Positions 22,855 to 34,007 of a stretch of DNA of 64,000 nucleotides are shown here, one piece after another (positions within the stretch are counted from its first letter, which is position 1; each line of letters begins with the position of its first letter). Origin of the DNA: Panaeolus papilionaceus (Eukaryota > Basidiomycota > Agaricomycetes > Agaricales); contig JADNRZ010000003.1 of the NCBI GenBank assembly GCA_015501605.1, positions 2,294,001-2,358,000 on the forward strand, in the 5' to 3' direction. The notes under the pieces are model-generated. The model searched no databases. It was given only the letters and a program-made list of their open reading frames with translations, and was not told the origin of the DNA. The position numbers and the translations under genes are program-made.

Positions 22855-23478
22855 TGTGAATGCTGAAAGTTGAAAGGCTTGTCAGCACTAAGAGCTAGAA
22901 GATTGCTTTCTTTATACTTCTTCTTGTAATCGAACTATGAATCACGGCCCCAAGTCGGTGTCACCTCGCTGGCACAGCAGTTCAATGTATGGCCTGAACG
23001 TCACTTCACCTGTGCATTTGGCGAACGTTTGACGCAGACATGACGGGTTATTCCGGCTTCAGGTCAACAGCCAGATCTGAATCCTGCAATAAAATGCTAG
23101 AATGCCCCTGGATCCGGTACGCACCATTGAATTACTATCCATATGCATGGAAGACGAGGAGCATTAGGCATTGGATATCGTGAAATTATATCTCAATCCA
23201 GAAAATAGCTACCAGAAAGGGTTTGAAGGGGGTGCATTTGCTGCTTAATTAAATGGAAGCGTGATTTGTCTACAAAGCAATGATGAACGTTGGCCTGACG
23301 AGATTTAAGTCTATTCGAGCGACTTTAATGATGGATTATAAAGTGAGATCTTTCCTTGTTTTAAGACCTTGAAATGGGAACGATACCATAGATTCGACGA
23401 GTCTCGAGCTCGACGACCATCGTAACGGTAAGGCCGCAAAACTTGAAAGAAAGCGCACCATCGCCTTGGTAAAATGCT
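22855..23478. other. Intergenic, upstream of F-box-like copy 2
   Basis: No gene seen; contains the promoter of the minus-strand gene ending at 22854 and ends at a tRNA-like relic. Confidence 0.45.
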
Positions 23479-23595
23479 TGACGAGAGTGGGATTCGAACC
23501 CACTCCCCGAAAGATCTAGACCAGACGTTTCGAAAACGTCTGGACTCAGTGAAAGTCCTGCAGCTGGCCTCCTTAGACCGCTTGCCCGATGCGGG
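23479..23595 (-). pseudogene. tRNA-Leu-like relic with intact 3' half
   Basis: Read on the minus strand, the 3' half (variable arm CTTTCGGGG, T arm GTGGG-TTCGAAT-CCCAC, acceptor TCTCGTC-A) is nearly identical to the tRNA-Leu at 34526, and GCGGTCTAAGG of the D arm is also shared. The 5' acceptor strand does not pair (CCCGCAT against TCTCGTC). The anticodon arm has a mismatch, and G instead of the invariant T before a CAG anticodon in the Leu-like register. A T4 run follows. Probably a pseudogene or a tRNA with a replaced 5' end. Confidence 0.6.
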
Positions 23596-24029
23596 GTCTT
23601 ATGGGTGGGCGTCTATGCGAAAACGGCATCTGCGCATCTGTGCGTAAGCGTTGCTCACTAGTACTGGTAATTTGAATGCAATCAGTATGCGATGCGCGGG
23701 AATCAAGGGGGGTGTTGGGCTCAGTTTTAAATCATTGCCATGTTTAACACCACCGCTCACTGACATTGTGTCGGGAACCAGACGTCCTCAGACTGTCGGC
23801 CAGCTGGAACCCATGCCGTTCGCGGTGTTGACTCGGTTGGATCCCCTTCGTGTGGAACAGGTGGCTAAACGAAAGCCATTGATTCGTTGAGTCCTACGTA
23901 GTGAGATCCGAAATCATGACCTCTAGGGTGAGTTAAAATCATTCCATTTTATCGTGCTTGTCATCGTATCCACCTACTTCACATCATTGAGCCGTCGGAC
24001 ACCATAAATAGAGAACCAAGATTCTGGCT
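23596..24029. other. Intergenic upstream of metallothionein block
   Basis: No convincing gene; a short plus-strand frame near 23651 lacks support. Confidence 0.4.
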
Positions 24030-24202
24030 CATTGGACATGTGGTTTGATCATTTCTCAATAATTGACAGCTTTATGACGAAATATGACTGTCCCTACGGG
24101 CTTATTTCCACCCTAATCGTCGAGTTATTTTAATTGGTGGAGCTGAAATGCCTCAACTCCAAGAACAGGCGCAGCTACAAACAACGATCAACATGTCTTG
24201 GG

Positions 24203-24210
24203 TTATATAG
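24203..24210 (+). promoter_or_regulatory. TATA box, metallothionein 1
   Basis: TTATATAG, 96 bases before the ATG, in a block conserved in copy 2 (CTATATAG at 25080..25087). Confidence 0.6.
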
Positions 24211-24305
24211 ACCACATCAGACCTCGTTCAAGGTTCCAGACATCTTCATTATTACCACCTTGAACCAAACGTTACTCATCAACCTAACACTTTAAGAGAA
24301 TAATT

Positions 24306-24540
24306 ATGATTGCTGTACGTCCAATCATTTTACCTGCTGGTGCTTGATCGTCAAGAGGTCTAATCTGACTTTGATTTTGATTTTGATTACAGGACATCAA
24401 CGTTCCCGTCTGCCAAGCTGGATGTGGCAAGCCTGGGTGCACCTGCGCCGAGTACGTCGTCTGGTCAACTCCACTTCGCCTTATACTTACATTCATGTAG
24501 CTGCAAGTGCCCTGAGGGCCAGTGCAAGTGCGGCTCCTAA
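24306..24540 (+). CDS. Metallothionein (copy 1, 35 aa)
   Basis: Three exons, 24306..24314 (9 nt, only MIA), 24393..24451 (59 nt) and 24501..24540 (40 nt), too small for ordinary gene callers. The product has 8 cysteines in 35 residues arranged CxxxC, CxC and CxxxxCxC, with no aromatic residue: VCQAGCG, GCTCADCKC and PEGQCKC. Small fungal metallothioneins of this type bind Cu(I), Zn or Cd in the cytosol for storage and detoxification. Both introns start GTACGT; intron 1 ends in a TTTTGA repeat just before the acceptor. A tandem copy follows at 25183 with the same layout. The call rests on cysteine pattern, size and the duplicated structure. Confidence 0.88.
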
Positions 24541-24593
24541 GTGCTAAGCGCTCTCCCTGTGGTGGCGTGACACCCCAGTTTTCGAGATTAACT

Positions 24594-24850
24594 AATTCAC
24601 AATGTATCATGATTCTAACCTTGTACAACATGTAACCATTATCGACCATCGTTTCCCTAATCAAACCCATCATGACCGTATTCAAATGTGCGATGTAAGT
24701 TCTGAAGATCTCTTCCGCGCCATTTTTCTCGGCCAAGGGAAATTGAGGAGTCCACAGAAAGAGTTTCCCAACGTTATTGACCAATATATTCGCCGATTTT
24801 ATATCGCAGTGGCATATTCCGACATCGTTGATTGATTTGACTATCTTCAC
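24594..24850 (-). pseudogene. Protein kinase catalytic-loop relic
   Basis: The minus-strand frame from about 24850 reads KSINDVGICHCDIKSANILV, the HxDxxxxN catalytic loop of a Ser/Thr-type protein kinase (HCD replacing HRD), followed by about 50 further kinase-like residues. There is no P-loop lobe, no DFG motif and no activation segment; the frame then runs into the 3' end of metallothionein 1. Truncated and presumably non-functional. Confidence 0.55.
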
Positions 24851-25079
24851 TCGGGAATCGCGGTGGTAAGGCGCCTCACATCATCAATTCGTCAATAGAC
24901 AACCCAGCTCATTCAAGTTGGACATGTGGTTTGATCATTTCTCATTAAGTGACAGCATTATGACGACAGACGACTGCCTGGATGGGACTATTTTCACCTC
25001 GTTGAGTTCTTTTCATCGGTGGAGCTGAAATGCTTCAACTCCAAGAAAGGGGCACAAACAACGGTCAACATGTCTTGGG

Positions 25080-25087
25080 CTATATAG
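25080..25087 (+). promoter_or_regulatory. TATA box, metallothionein 2
   Basis: CTATATAG, 96 bases before the ATG, at the same spacing as in copy 1. Confidence 0.6.
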
Positions 25088-25182
25088 GCCACCTCAGACC
25101 TCGTTAAAGGCCGCATACATCGCCATTATTACCACTTTGAACCAAACGTTACTCATCAACCTAACGCTTTAAGAGAATAATT

Positions 25183-25423
25183 ATGATTGCTGTACGTCCA
25201 ATCATTATCCCTGCTGGCGCTTGATCCTGATCTGATTTTGATTTTGATTTCGATTTCGATTACAGGACATCACTGTTCCCGTCTGCCAAGCTGGATGTGG
25301 CAACCCTAAATGCGGCTGCTCTGAGTACGTTGTCTGATCAACTCTACGTTGCCTCATACTTACATCCATATTTATAGCTGCGACTGCCCAGAGGGCCAGT
25401 GCAAGTGTAACCATGTTTGTTAG
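25183..25423 (+). CDS. Metallothionein (copy 2, 37 aa)
   Basis: Exons 25183..25191, 25266..25324 and 25378..25423, with first two exon lengths equal to copy 1. Nine cysteines in 37 residues (VCQAGCG, KCGCSDCDC, GQCKC, terminal C). It starts MIAD like copy 1 but differs in the middle (NPKCGCS for KPGCTCA) and gains a C-terminal NHVC extension. The TTTTGA run in intron 1 is longer and partly changed to TTTCGA. Promoter and TATA context are conserved, so both copies are probably induced by the same signal, likely metal, though I see no defined metal-response element. Confidence 0.87.
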
Positions 25424-26369
25424 TATTCAATGATTGAATCCAGGCAGCGCAACATGTACTATATCGATGCTCTTGACGATGGAAAGGGTTACTTCTAGGC
25501 AAAACTTGTAATAATCATTCAATAATACCATTGAAGATTTGATCATTCAGATGCTGAATATATACAACGCCTGCCAGAAATATTTAATCATTTACCAGTT
25601 TAATCATTGAAACATCTAAACATACATATATCAATCATTTGAGCATTTGATCATTCACAAGTTTGATCAAGGGTTCGCGACTCTAATACTTAAACTCCAC
25701 CGACTGTAGCAGCCAAACTCATGGACCACCCACCCGCGTGATGGGGTATCCTACCCACACTCATGGAGGTAGATTTTATCTTTCATCTTATCTATCTCAT
25801 CTCGTGAGTCGCAGCTGAGCCGTAATTGTAGATCCCTTTTCACCTGGACCGTGTAAGTACACATTCTGTGTTATGTACTAGCATGAATAATTCAAGAATA
25901 ATTATTAGACTCTGCCCGGCCAACCATAGAGAGCCAGTTACTTAAGGTCATCTGCCTGTCGCAAATTTGACACTCCACACAAGCTGGACAGGTTTACCGG
26001 AATGTTGATCAAAAGGATTTGAGGCAGGGAGTGTAGGTATTAACGTTCAAGTCCATAATAAGGGCGTAGCCCCTATCCCAGCATCCGCAACGCGTCACTG
26101 CGGTCGCGTGCGCCTCTTGCATTGAATAATCATTTAATGTGGTTCCTCGCCTTACAAAAATCTTCAGCCCTCGGTGATGAAAGAAATCCTCGGGTGCTCG
26201 TGAATGTGGACCAACATTTGTGAGCTCACGACAATCGCAATTGCTACAATGCGCTAATTTTGTCAAATTCATACCACAACGCACTATAAAAAGTACCTGC
26301 TGATCCGTTCTCGGCCCTATTTTATATATAGAATATGCACAAAGTTTTTATGTTTCGTCTATACGTTCT
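25424..26369. other. Intergenic, AT-rich with GATCATT clusters
   Basis: No gene. Around 25540-25680 the words GATCATT and AATCATT recur several times. Confidence 0.45.
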
Positions 26370-27191
26370 CTACTTGAGTTCGGTATACTTTTCCAATGCA
26401 TCCACCAACTTCGCCCATCGTCCGCCGTTCCACCTAGCGATATCCTTCCACTTCGCCTCTTCCTTACCCCAAATAAGCGTCACCCACTTCAAATACGAAA
26501 TGAGCATAATATCGCTCCAGCCCAATTTATCGCCCATCAAAAACACGCCGTCCACATCTGTCGTTTGATACCACCCATCGATAACATCAAGGCCAGCTTT
26601 CAGTTTCGCCCATCCTTCTTCGAAAGCAGCACCAGTGGGAAGCAGAGTCTCAAGTGGCGCTCCAAACATTTCACTACGCGTGCGATAGAAGTACTTCTCG
26701 CTCGCGGGATTGAGGACCTTGGGCATCAGCGGCAGGATATTAAGCCAAAGACCATCCAACTGAGGTTTATATGCCTTCTCAAATGCGATTTGCAGGCCTT
26801 TGGTGTTATTGGGGAAGAGCGAGGGCTTATCGGGGTATGTGGTTTCAAGGTATTCAATGATGCTTCGCGAGTCGCTGACTTTAGCCCCTGTCGTTGTGTC
26901 CCAGATCGCAGGAAGTGTGTATTTAGCTGATCCATCCGGTTTCTTCTCGTATGGGTCTGCTGGTATGGACAGGGCCTTGCAGTGAGCCTCAATGTCGCAG
27001 TATTCGACCCATTCCGTTTTATGATCGAGACCCTTGTAGTTGAGGGCGTATCTGTGGAATGCCTTAGACACACTCCCATAACAGCGGAGCAAGATTGAAG
27101 GTCATTAGAGCATTACTAACCTGACTTTCCAAGGGTTGGGTGACCATGCTCGCCCCTCAAGCTTGGAAGGAATATCGTAGAGAATGATCAT
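26370..27191 (-). CDS. Glutathione S-transferase (fungal GstB/Ure2p-like)
   Basis: Exons 27191..27121 and 27051..26370 (intron 27052..27120, phase 2) give 250 aa. The N-terminal thioredoxin-fold domain begins MIILYDIP...WSPNPWKVRYALNYKG, with the WSPN segment at the usual glutathione-contact position, then TLPAI before strand 3 and DSRSIIEYLE as the glutathione-binding helix start. A helical C-terminal domain follows (MGDKLGWSDIMLISYL). Length is normal for the class. Such cytosolic enzymes conjugate glutathione to electrophiles or reduce disulphides, and are expanded in wood- and litter-degrading fungi. The start and splice were chosen because they restore the standard RYALNYKG junction. Confidence 0.88.
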
Positions 27192-27687
27192 CGTAAAATG
27201 AGTCGACGATGAGCAATGCGGTACGTGTTGGAGTGTATTGAGATAAAGTGAGTTGGGGATAATCCGCCCGGTTGCGATACAGCGTCGCGCCTTTTATGTT
27301 GCATACGATGAAAAACGGGTATACACGTGTAACCTCTTGGAGATATATGTTGGCTGACGAAGACCATTACAAAGCAACGAGGCAAAGGAGGATCCGGAAT
27401 CCGGATCAATGCACTCTCCATTCGCAGACCTTGCAATACGCTCAGTTCTCGAATTTTCAAGACGCGGTGACTGCATTGCCAGACCGCCTGAGCACCTGAA
27501 AGCATGCTGAGCCATCGCGGATCCGATGGCTAGTTGACTCCTCCCATGATTTCGGAACAATCAAAGTCGATTGTTGCGCTTGGTTTTTGCAGTTCGGAAA
27601 GCATTCGGAAAAAAACCCGTACCGAGCTGACCCTTATGAACAAAATGTGATAAAATAATTTGCTGAAGCTACGGTCTCGAGTCACAA
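27192..27687. other. Intergenic between GST and GTPase B3
   Basis: Promoter side of the GST and 3' side of the GTPase; no gene seen. Confidence 0.45.
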
Positions 27688-29261
27688 CTATGAAAACGCC
27701 ATCCTTTCTGATAAAGAACCCGCAAGATACACCCGATCGGCGAGCAACCACATATCAGAGGTGTTGGGCGACAAGGGACATGGTGTATGTGCATAGCAGT
27801 CACCCGATGCCCTGCTAGTTTGCCTGCTAATTTGACGAGGGAAGTCGACATTCAACCGGGGCCGCGTTGAACCAGGCAGTTTGGAAAAGCCAGCGTTAGG
27901 GAGCTTTTGTGAAGGGACTGCTGGAGCATTGAGAGGCGATATTGGTGACGATGACGCTTCTTCTGAGATTGAAACGACAGGGAATGTACGATCCATAGTA
28001 GCTGAAATGGGTGAAATTGGGGAGAATAAAGGTAACTCCACGGATGCGTCAGTTTTTGATGCAGCAGCTTTGCTGGAGGTGTTGGAGAATGTAGGGGTGG
28101 ATAGTGTCGTCCAGCTATTAGTAGACGGGCTGTCGTCGTTGAGATAATTGGAGTCGTGAGGCGTACTGGGTGAGTCCGCACAGGGAAAGGGAATAAGATC
28201 GGGTGACGATGTATTCTGAGAACTTGATAGTATGGATGAGATGACGCCCCATGCAGCTTCAGGAGTGTTATTAAACCGTGTCTGAGTCGCACCAGCCAGA
28301 ATCAGGGTCTAAAAGGACATAGGATTATACCCTCCGCGTCAGTGTGCTGTTTTTCGAATATCATAAGACACTCACATCCCAATGGCTTCTGTATCCCATC
28401 ATCCTCTTTTCAAACACCTGGCTCTTCTTCTCGTCTCCATTTGCTTTGTCCCACATCGTTGTCGCAAAGACGACGCGCTTCAGCCCACCACCCGCACAAA
28501 GGCCTGAAAATAAACCAACATTCAAGTTTTGTTGACGCTCAGGACTACGGTTGTCCGAAATACGATGGAATGAGATTATGCCGGAGAGGAGGAGATCCGA
28601 GTCAGAACGTGAACTAAAAATTAAATTGAGAAGAGAATCAGAAATACGAACACATCAAGCAACGAGCACGAAATTTAACTACTCACCTTTTCTTCAAAAA
28701 CATCTTGATCATCCGCAACACGTCCGCCTCCACAAAGTTGATATCGTCATAACCAGGCGTGTCAAGCAAAACGAGCCTGTTTCCGTAGGTATGATGGTCA
28801 TAAATGCGAACAGGTTTTATCTCCCTGCCTTTCAATGCAGTACTGGGTGATACGAGGCCAGGACTGGCCAAGGGACTAGACATAGAGTCTACAGTGTTGG
28901 CATTTACCAGGTGGTCGATGAACTGTTGGTGGAGCAATCATTGTTAGGGGACCATGGGATTGACGCAGAAATTAGGACCACCCACGTTGCTTTTCCCGGT
29001 ACCAATGGACCCCAATGTCCTGCATAACGGGTAGGCACCCTGTTCAGGATGCGAAGAAGAGGGCTAAAAGACGACTCACGCTATGATGATATCATCCTCT
29101 CCTAGCTCCTGAGTGACAGACTTGGAACTCGCGCCTCCGAGGCCAAGAGGGAAGTTGAAGATACTTTTAGGTCGTCGCAGATTCACTGGATATTGTTATT
29201 AAGTAATGCTTGCAAGAAGAGACATTTTTTGAAGGTAACAGAAGGACTTACTTGAGACCAT
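27688..29261 (-). CDS. Fungal P-loop GTPase, subfamily B (B3)
   Basis: Six exons: 29261..29252 (10 nt), 29185..29080, 29019..28986 (34 nt), 28922..28687, 28613..28376, 28308..27688; 414 aa. G1 GSIGTGKS (about 42-49, encoded by the 34-nt exon), G3 DTPG (104-107), G4-like TTMWD (180-184). Compared with B4 it has an extra 5' intron splitting the first coding exon and a ~200-residue Ser/Pro-rich C-terminal region. That region ends in a conserved patch, TPCPLSPNTSDMWL...DR...AG, shared with B4. GATQTRFNNTPEAAW after the last intron is also shared. No membrane segment. Nucleotide-binding motifs are intact; function unknown. Confidence 0.84.
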
Positions 29262-29670
29262 CAGACAGAGCGCTATGAGCTCAAGAGGTGAGACGGAAGA
29301 TGAAGCAGACGACTCTTATAAACAGCTCTAACTATAAAGTCCAATTTTGGTTGAAGGCTAGAGTAGACTGCGCCTCATTGGGGCAACGTGGTCGCAGAGT
29401 GGGGGTGCTAGGAAACTTCATACCCAAATCCGAACGGTGTAATTAGTTTGGCAGACACTGTATGGCAGATAGAGGAGACTTACGTTAATCCCCAACTGAG
29501 GTGGCCTTCATTAGAGAAACCTTAAAACATCCATCGTGCAAGGTGAACATAGCGCTTCCAAAGTAAAATCCACAGGGTTCTGTACTCTAAACCTTCAGTC
29601 CGAGATGATGTGCATGGTGATTACATGTGGTAATACATATTAATGTACATCATGGTACTAGGCAAAGTGA
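29262..29670. other. Intergenic, upstream of GTPase B3
   Basis: About 410 bp without coding signal; promoter of B3 and 3' end of the Pex gene. Confidence 0.45.
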
Positions 29671-31669
29671 CTATGCATCTCGCTTAGCCCTTTCCTGGTC
29701 AAACCAAACGCGTCTGACCCATCTGCGACGGCGGGTCACACTACCACCGCTTGCTCCGTAGGGAGCAGGTCGGGAGCCTAGCCACGCGTCATTGGTATAC
29801 ACCCACCCGTCTAGAAATAACCATGAAAATCATTCAGCGTCCAACACTACCCATAAGCGAACCAAGCCACAAACCTTCATCACTCCCACACCCAGACCAT
29901 TCCGCACTCAAATCCTTCCTCCAATCCTCTGTCTCAACAAATGCCCAACCAGGGGCAAGCGAGAAGGTCAGATTACTGCTGTATCATAAAAAAGCACAAG
30001 CTTAATGTCCTTATTAGCAAATGTAAAAAAGAAATCGACAGACCTGACTTCCCCATACCCCTCCTCCCCTTCCCCACTGCCATTAGCATTACCAATACCA
30101 CTCCAGCCATCCCTTCCTCTCGTCCACGCCGTCCTCTCAGTTGGCTTCAAATTCCTCTTACTCCACCCCTTCACCCCCGATGGAGGTTGAGCAATCTCAC
30201 TATATCGCTCATTCTCCCAAATCTCCACCTCACGCATCTCTGAATTCCAACACCGGTCCGTCAACTTGTCGTCATCCAAAAAGCGTTGAATTCGCATTTT
30301 GAGCGACAAGGCTGTACTTCTGGAATCTGGGCTGCCGAAAGTATTCAATATTGACTGGCTAGACTTCGTTGCTGAGGACGTTGGGGGAGGGGTGCGGAGG
30401 ATGAAAAAACGTATACGTGTAAATCGTGTTTGAATAATGCCAAGGTGACTAAAAATTTCCTCCTGATGCGTAGCCCAAAATTCTTGCGCTAGCTTCAGTG
30501 CTTGTGGGGCAATAGCTTGAGCCCAAGGATGTAAGACGAGGAACACCAACCAGCCACCAAAGAGGCAAACTTCGCGAACAGGGAATGCGGGGAGGTTGAC
30601 AAGAAACAGGAGGGGGAGGAATGAAATTACGAGGAAGACAAATATATGAGGGGTATAAGGCGATGTCGGGGTATGTGGCGTTGCCCCTTCACTGGACGTT
30701 TTGAGAGATGTAGATAGATGTGACGGCCTGAGGCAGAGGTGGTAGAGATGTGGTTCAACTAAAGCATGGGCGTCCGCCCTAAATTGATGCAATTAATTCA
30801 TGAAATATGGAATAAGACTAGAAAACGACGAGATACGTACACGGCACCCATGAGATTCTGAATTCCTTGGATGTTTGCCTGCCATGGAACAGACCCTTCT
30901 GGTGGATGCGTGGGAGGGGGTGCACTCCTGGAACCACCTTCCGCCACCGATTCGCCATCTATGTCATAAAGGGGATTATGAGAGGGATCTGATGGATACG
31001 GATATGTCGCAAGGATTATTCCTATTATTGTGAGATGGGGCAGCAAAAGCAAGGCTCTCGGGAAGAAACCTGAGAATTCAACAAAATGTCAGCGCTAGTC
31101 GGTAACAAGCTAAACAGATACCTACATATGAGCCCGTATACACCCATCCAAATCCCTGTCCATATTGGTCCACGTTTCCAAAGCAAAATCTCTTCAACTC
31201 TGTCTTGAAACCAAAACACCGGCCCAATTATTGATATAAACCTTTTGAAATTCGTCGTCATAATCGGTAATGACAGTGGATCCCTGGTTGATAACAATGT
31301 GTATGGCTCATTATGAAGTTTCCCCCTAGGATTTGTAGGCACAGTCGCTCCAGCTGCAGCTGCAGGTCCTCCTGCCGTCCCCGCAGCGGGTGTCGTCATT
31401 GATGATAACCCCGGAATCGACGCCTGAAGCATCAACTGGGGTATCAACCCGACTGTGGGAGATGCTAAGTTTCCAAAACTAGACCCTGTAGGCGATTTCG
31501 TTTGACTGGGAGATGAAGGTGGTGAAGGGTGTGGCAAGGAGGTCGTTATACGCGGTGCAGGCCGTATGTCGTTTGTCAAGTTCATCTTTCCCTGGCCTTT
31601 GACCAGCCCAGACGAAGTCCTGAGGCGCGTAGCCCCACCTGGTATGTCGATATAGTCAAGGGTTGCCAT
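29671..31669 (-). CDS. Peroxisomal membrane protein, Pex23/Pex24 (Pex28-32) family with dysferlin domain
   Basis: Exons 31669..31126, 31069..30841, 30778..30044, 29978..29875, 29810..29671; 583 aa. After a Ser/Pro-rich N-terminus comes the peroxin core NFKRFISIIGPVFWFQDRV...WTGIWMGVYGLICFFPRALL, a membrane segment (HLTIIGIILATY), further hydrophobic stretches (IFVFLVISFLPLLFLV, LFGGWLVFLVLHPWA) and NLMGAVADAHALVEP. The C-terminal half is a dysferlin (DysF) domain: REVEIWENER, KGWSKRNLKPTER, LAPGWAFVETEDWR, DGWVYTNDAW and RRRRWVRRVWF. In yeasts this family controls peroxisome size and number at ER-peroxisome contacts. All splice joins keep frame and restore the domain; length is normal. Confidence 0.9.
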
Positions 31670-32183
31670 AGTATAATCTCACGACGATATTACGTCGCTC
31701 AGAGACTCCCAGAACAGTTCATGGACGTCGTAGACGACGACGAGGATGGCGGTTAATGCAAGAGCGGGAACTACGCGGACGCGGCTTGTGATTTCACTCC
31801 CGACGCCAAGCACGCACAAGCAAGTTGCCTAATAAGTACAAACCCCTATTCCTATATTGTCCCTTCTTCGAGTTCCCAACTAAGGGGAATATTGAACATA
31901 TATCCTATATAGATGTTTTGGTATTGTACCCATAAATCCAAGGTGTCCCAAAATCTCAAACTGGCCAACTTTCTGAACCACCATGAAAAGAATTGAATTT
32001 GTAATTGGAATGATTTGGGCCAACACGAACATTCGACTTTAGGAGTATTTACAAAGATCTATATGTACATTACTAGCAGTAAGAAATACAATGCTTAGAG
32101 ATACATGATTCTTCAGAAAAGGGCCCATATTTCCGGTGTTATTTGTGGGGCGGCTTTGGCGCACCGATTGAAAGGTGCAGCTG
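31670..32183. other. Intergenic upstream of the Pex gene
   Basis: About 510 bp without coding evidence. Confidence 0.45.
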
Positions 32184-34007
32184 TCAGGGGGTCCCCCGCT
32201 GACTTGAAGTCGACGTTGTTCGAGAGATACTCGACTCAGCTCGAGGTTGGTGGGTTGACGCTCCATTGGATTTTGCAGGGATCGTACCCGTAAGCCTCCC
32301 CTCCTGCATCATGGCTCGAATGACCTCTCGAATGATCATTTGCGAGAAGGAAGCTTTGGGAAGATAGTCATCGCAATCCCCTCGATGGTGCTTCCAATGA
32401 GCCGTTTGACAGAGACGAGAACAATAAGGAGCCTTGTGATAAAAAAAAATAGAAAGAATTTTGAATAAATAAACAAGCTTAATGCATGGCCTTGAGTGCT
32501 CACAATTTTACACCGTTCACAGATTTTGAACTCGCCGAATTTATATTCGCGCTTTTTACAGTTTTCACAGTCGCGAAGGTAGACACCGTTCCAGTGGCCG
32601 ACCTTGGCATGAGTTTCAATAGTAGTCCGTGGACGAGGGTCCCGTCCTGTGCCAATGTACTCGTCGATGGCTCTGTTCCACTCGTCCTGATGTGAGCGAA
32701 CATAAGAGCGCATCGACTCTCGTGTGGCCGGTCTACATTCGAAGAAATGGTTCAGATAAGTGTCAAACAGCGTGTGGACAAACCGCTTACAAGGGTGGAT
32801 ATAGTCCGGTCTGAATCGCATACCAGAACGCAGGGTCCAACGCAAGGTGATAACGAGCAACAGTGCTGACTAGGTCTTGATTAGACATCACGGCCAAATA
32901 ATCCTTGATTTTCTGCCTCGTATCGGCGTCCATTCTATCCGACATCGCAAAATGGGGAACGATCTTGCCTCCAACGTACGTCTCATAGATGATATGTGAC
33001 AGCGTCTTCTTGCAACATTCTCCGTAAGGCACCCCACGCTTCGATGGGCAAAGGCATAGATACTCGTCGGGATACTCTATCCGACTGATATCTGGTGATT
33101 CTTTGCCATGGCATTCATCCGCAGTAAGACCAGAGAAACAAGGACATGCACGATCTGGGCGTGTACCAATAACTCCGGGGTTGTTTTTAAACAACGATGC
33201 CAGCTGGTACTGGAATTCTGTCGTCATATGAGCCCTCATAAACTCGCTCGTGATACCATGGGGAATAGCTTCATGCCTGAGAAGCTTCCACAGGAGGTCG
33301 ATATCGGCCATGTAAACAGACAAATGCAACGAGCACAAAATCTCGGGTGTGTGTTGGGGGATGTCAACATTCAGATTGGCCCACGTATCGAGGAGAACGT
33401 CGATGACTTTGTCGATTCGCTGCGCGTGCTTCGATAAAGCCACTTCGTCCATAGTTGTAAGGTCGACAGCAAACGGGTCAGGTGGAAAGCCCCATTTTGA
33501 GCGAATATCGGGGATATTTAAGCGCGCTTTTTCGAATAAAGCACACACCACAGGAGTAAGTCCATGTCTGTCTAATTTATCGATGTTGGCGCCACAGTAT
33601 ATCATTTCCGCGAGCATAATCACGTCTCCGCGCACTGCCATGGCATGTAGATTCCGCGCCGTCCCAGGGTTATCTTCAGGATCGATTTCGTCCCCTATTA
33701 TCATCATGATGATGTTATGTCGGTCGTCGTCGGTGCTATGGGTATGGTGAGTCGAGGCAGCCAACTGGAACAGATGATGGTTGCGCTTCAATCTGGCTTT
33801 GAGAGCCTGCTGATCGAACGCTGCGGAGATGAAGCCTTCATTCATAGGATGCTGCAGCATTTCGTCCAAGAACCTCTGTGGTAGAAATGGACGCGCATAT
33901 GGCTTGGGTTTTGAACGGTGCTTCCTGCGTCGTTTCCCAGTTTTCGAAACCTTGGTCAAAGCGGAGTGCATGGACATGTTTTCTGAACTCTCGTTATCGC
34001 TATCCAT
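32184..34007 (-). pseudogene. MYND zinc-finger protein with an internal frameshift
   Basis: The start is the ATG at 34007 (MDSDNESSENMS). The first long exon has a basic nuclear-type stretch (KTGKRRRKHRSKPK), an ankyrin-like segment (GDVIMLAEMIYCGANIDKLDRHGLTPV) and ends in DPAFWYAIQTG. The expected continuation YIHPCKRFVHTLFDTYLNHFF is in the +1 frame directly afterwards (about 32800-32812), with no intron that fits. The downstream exon to 32504 and the last exon 32432..32184 (intron 32433..32503) encode a complete MYND finger: CENC, CERC, YCSRLCQ, HWKHHRGDC. MYND fingers mediate protein-protein contacts. Either a decaying gene or a sequence error; the rest of the frame is intact. Confidence 0.7.

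Larger units (their letters stand above)
24030..25423. repeat. Tandem duplication carrying the metallothionein genes
   Basis: Unit 1 (about 24030..24540) and unit 2 (about 24917..25423) align over promoter, all exons and both introns: GGACATGTGGTTTGATCATT, GGTGGAGCTGAAATGC, the TATA region and ACTCATCAACCTAACRCTTT are shared. A kinase relic lies between the units. Confidence 0.85.

Noticed and set aside
32788..32825. 38-nt intron to rescue the MYND gene
   Set aside because: GTATGC...GTAAG is too short and leaves the wrong phase, so the frame is not restored.
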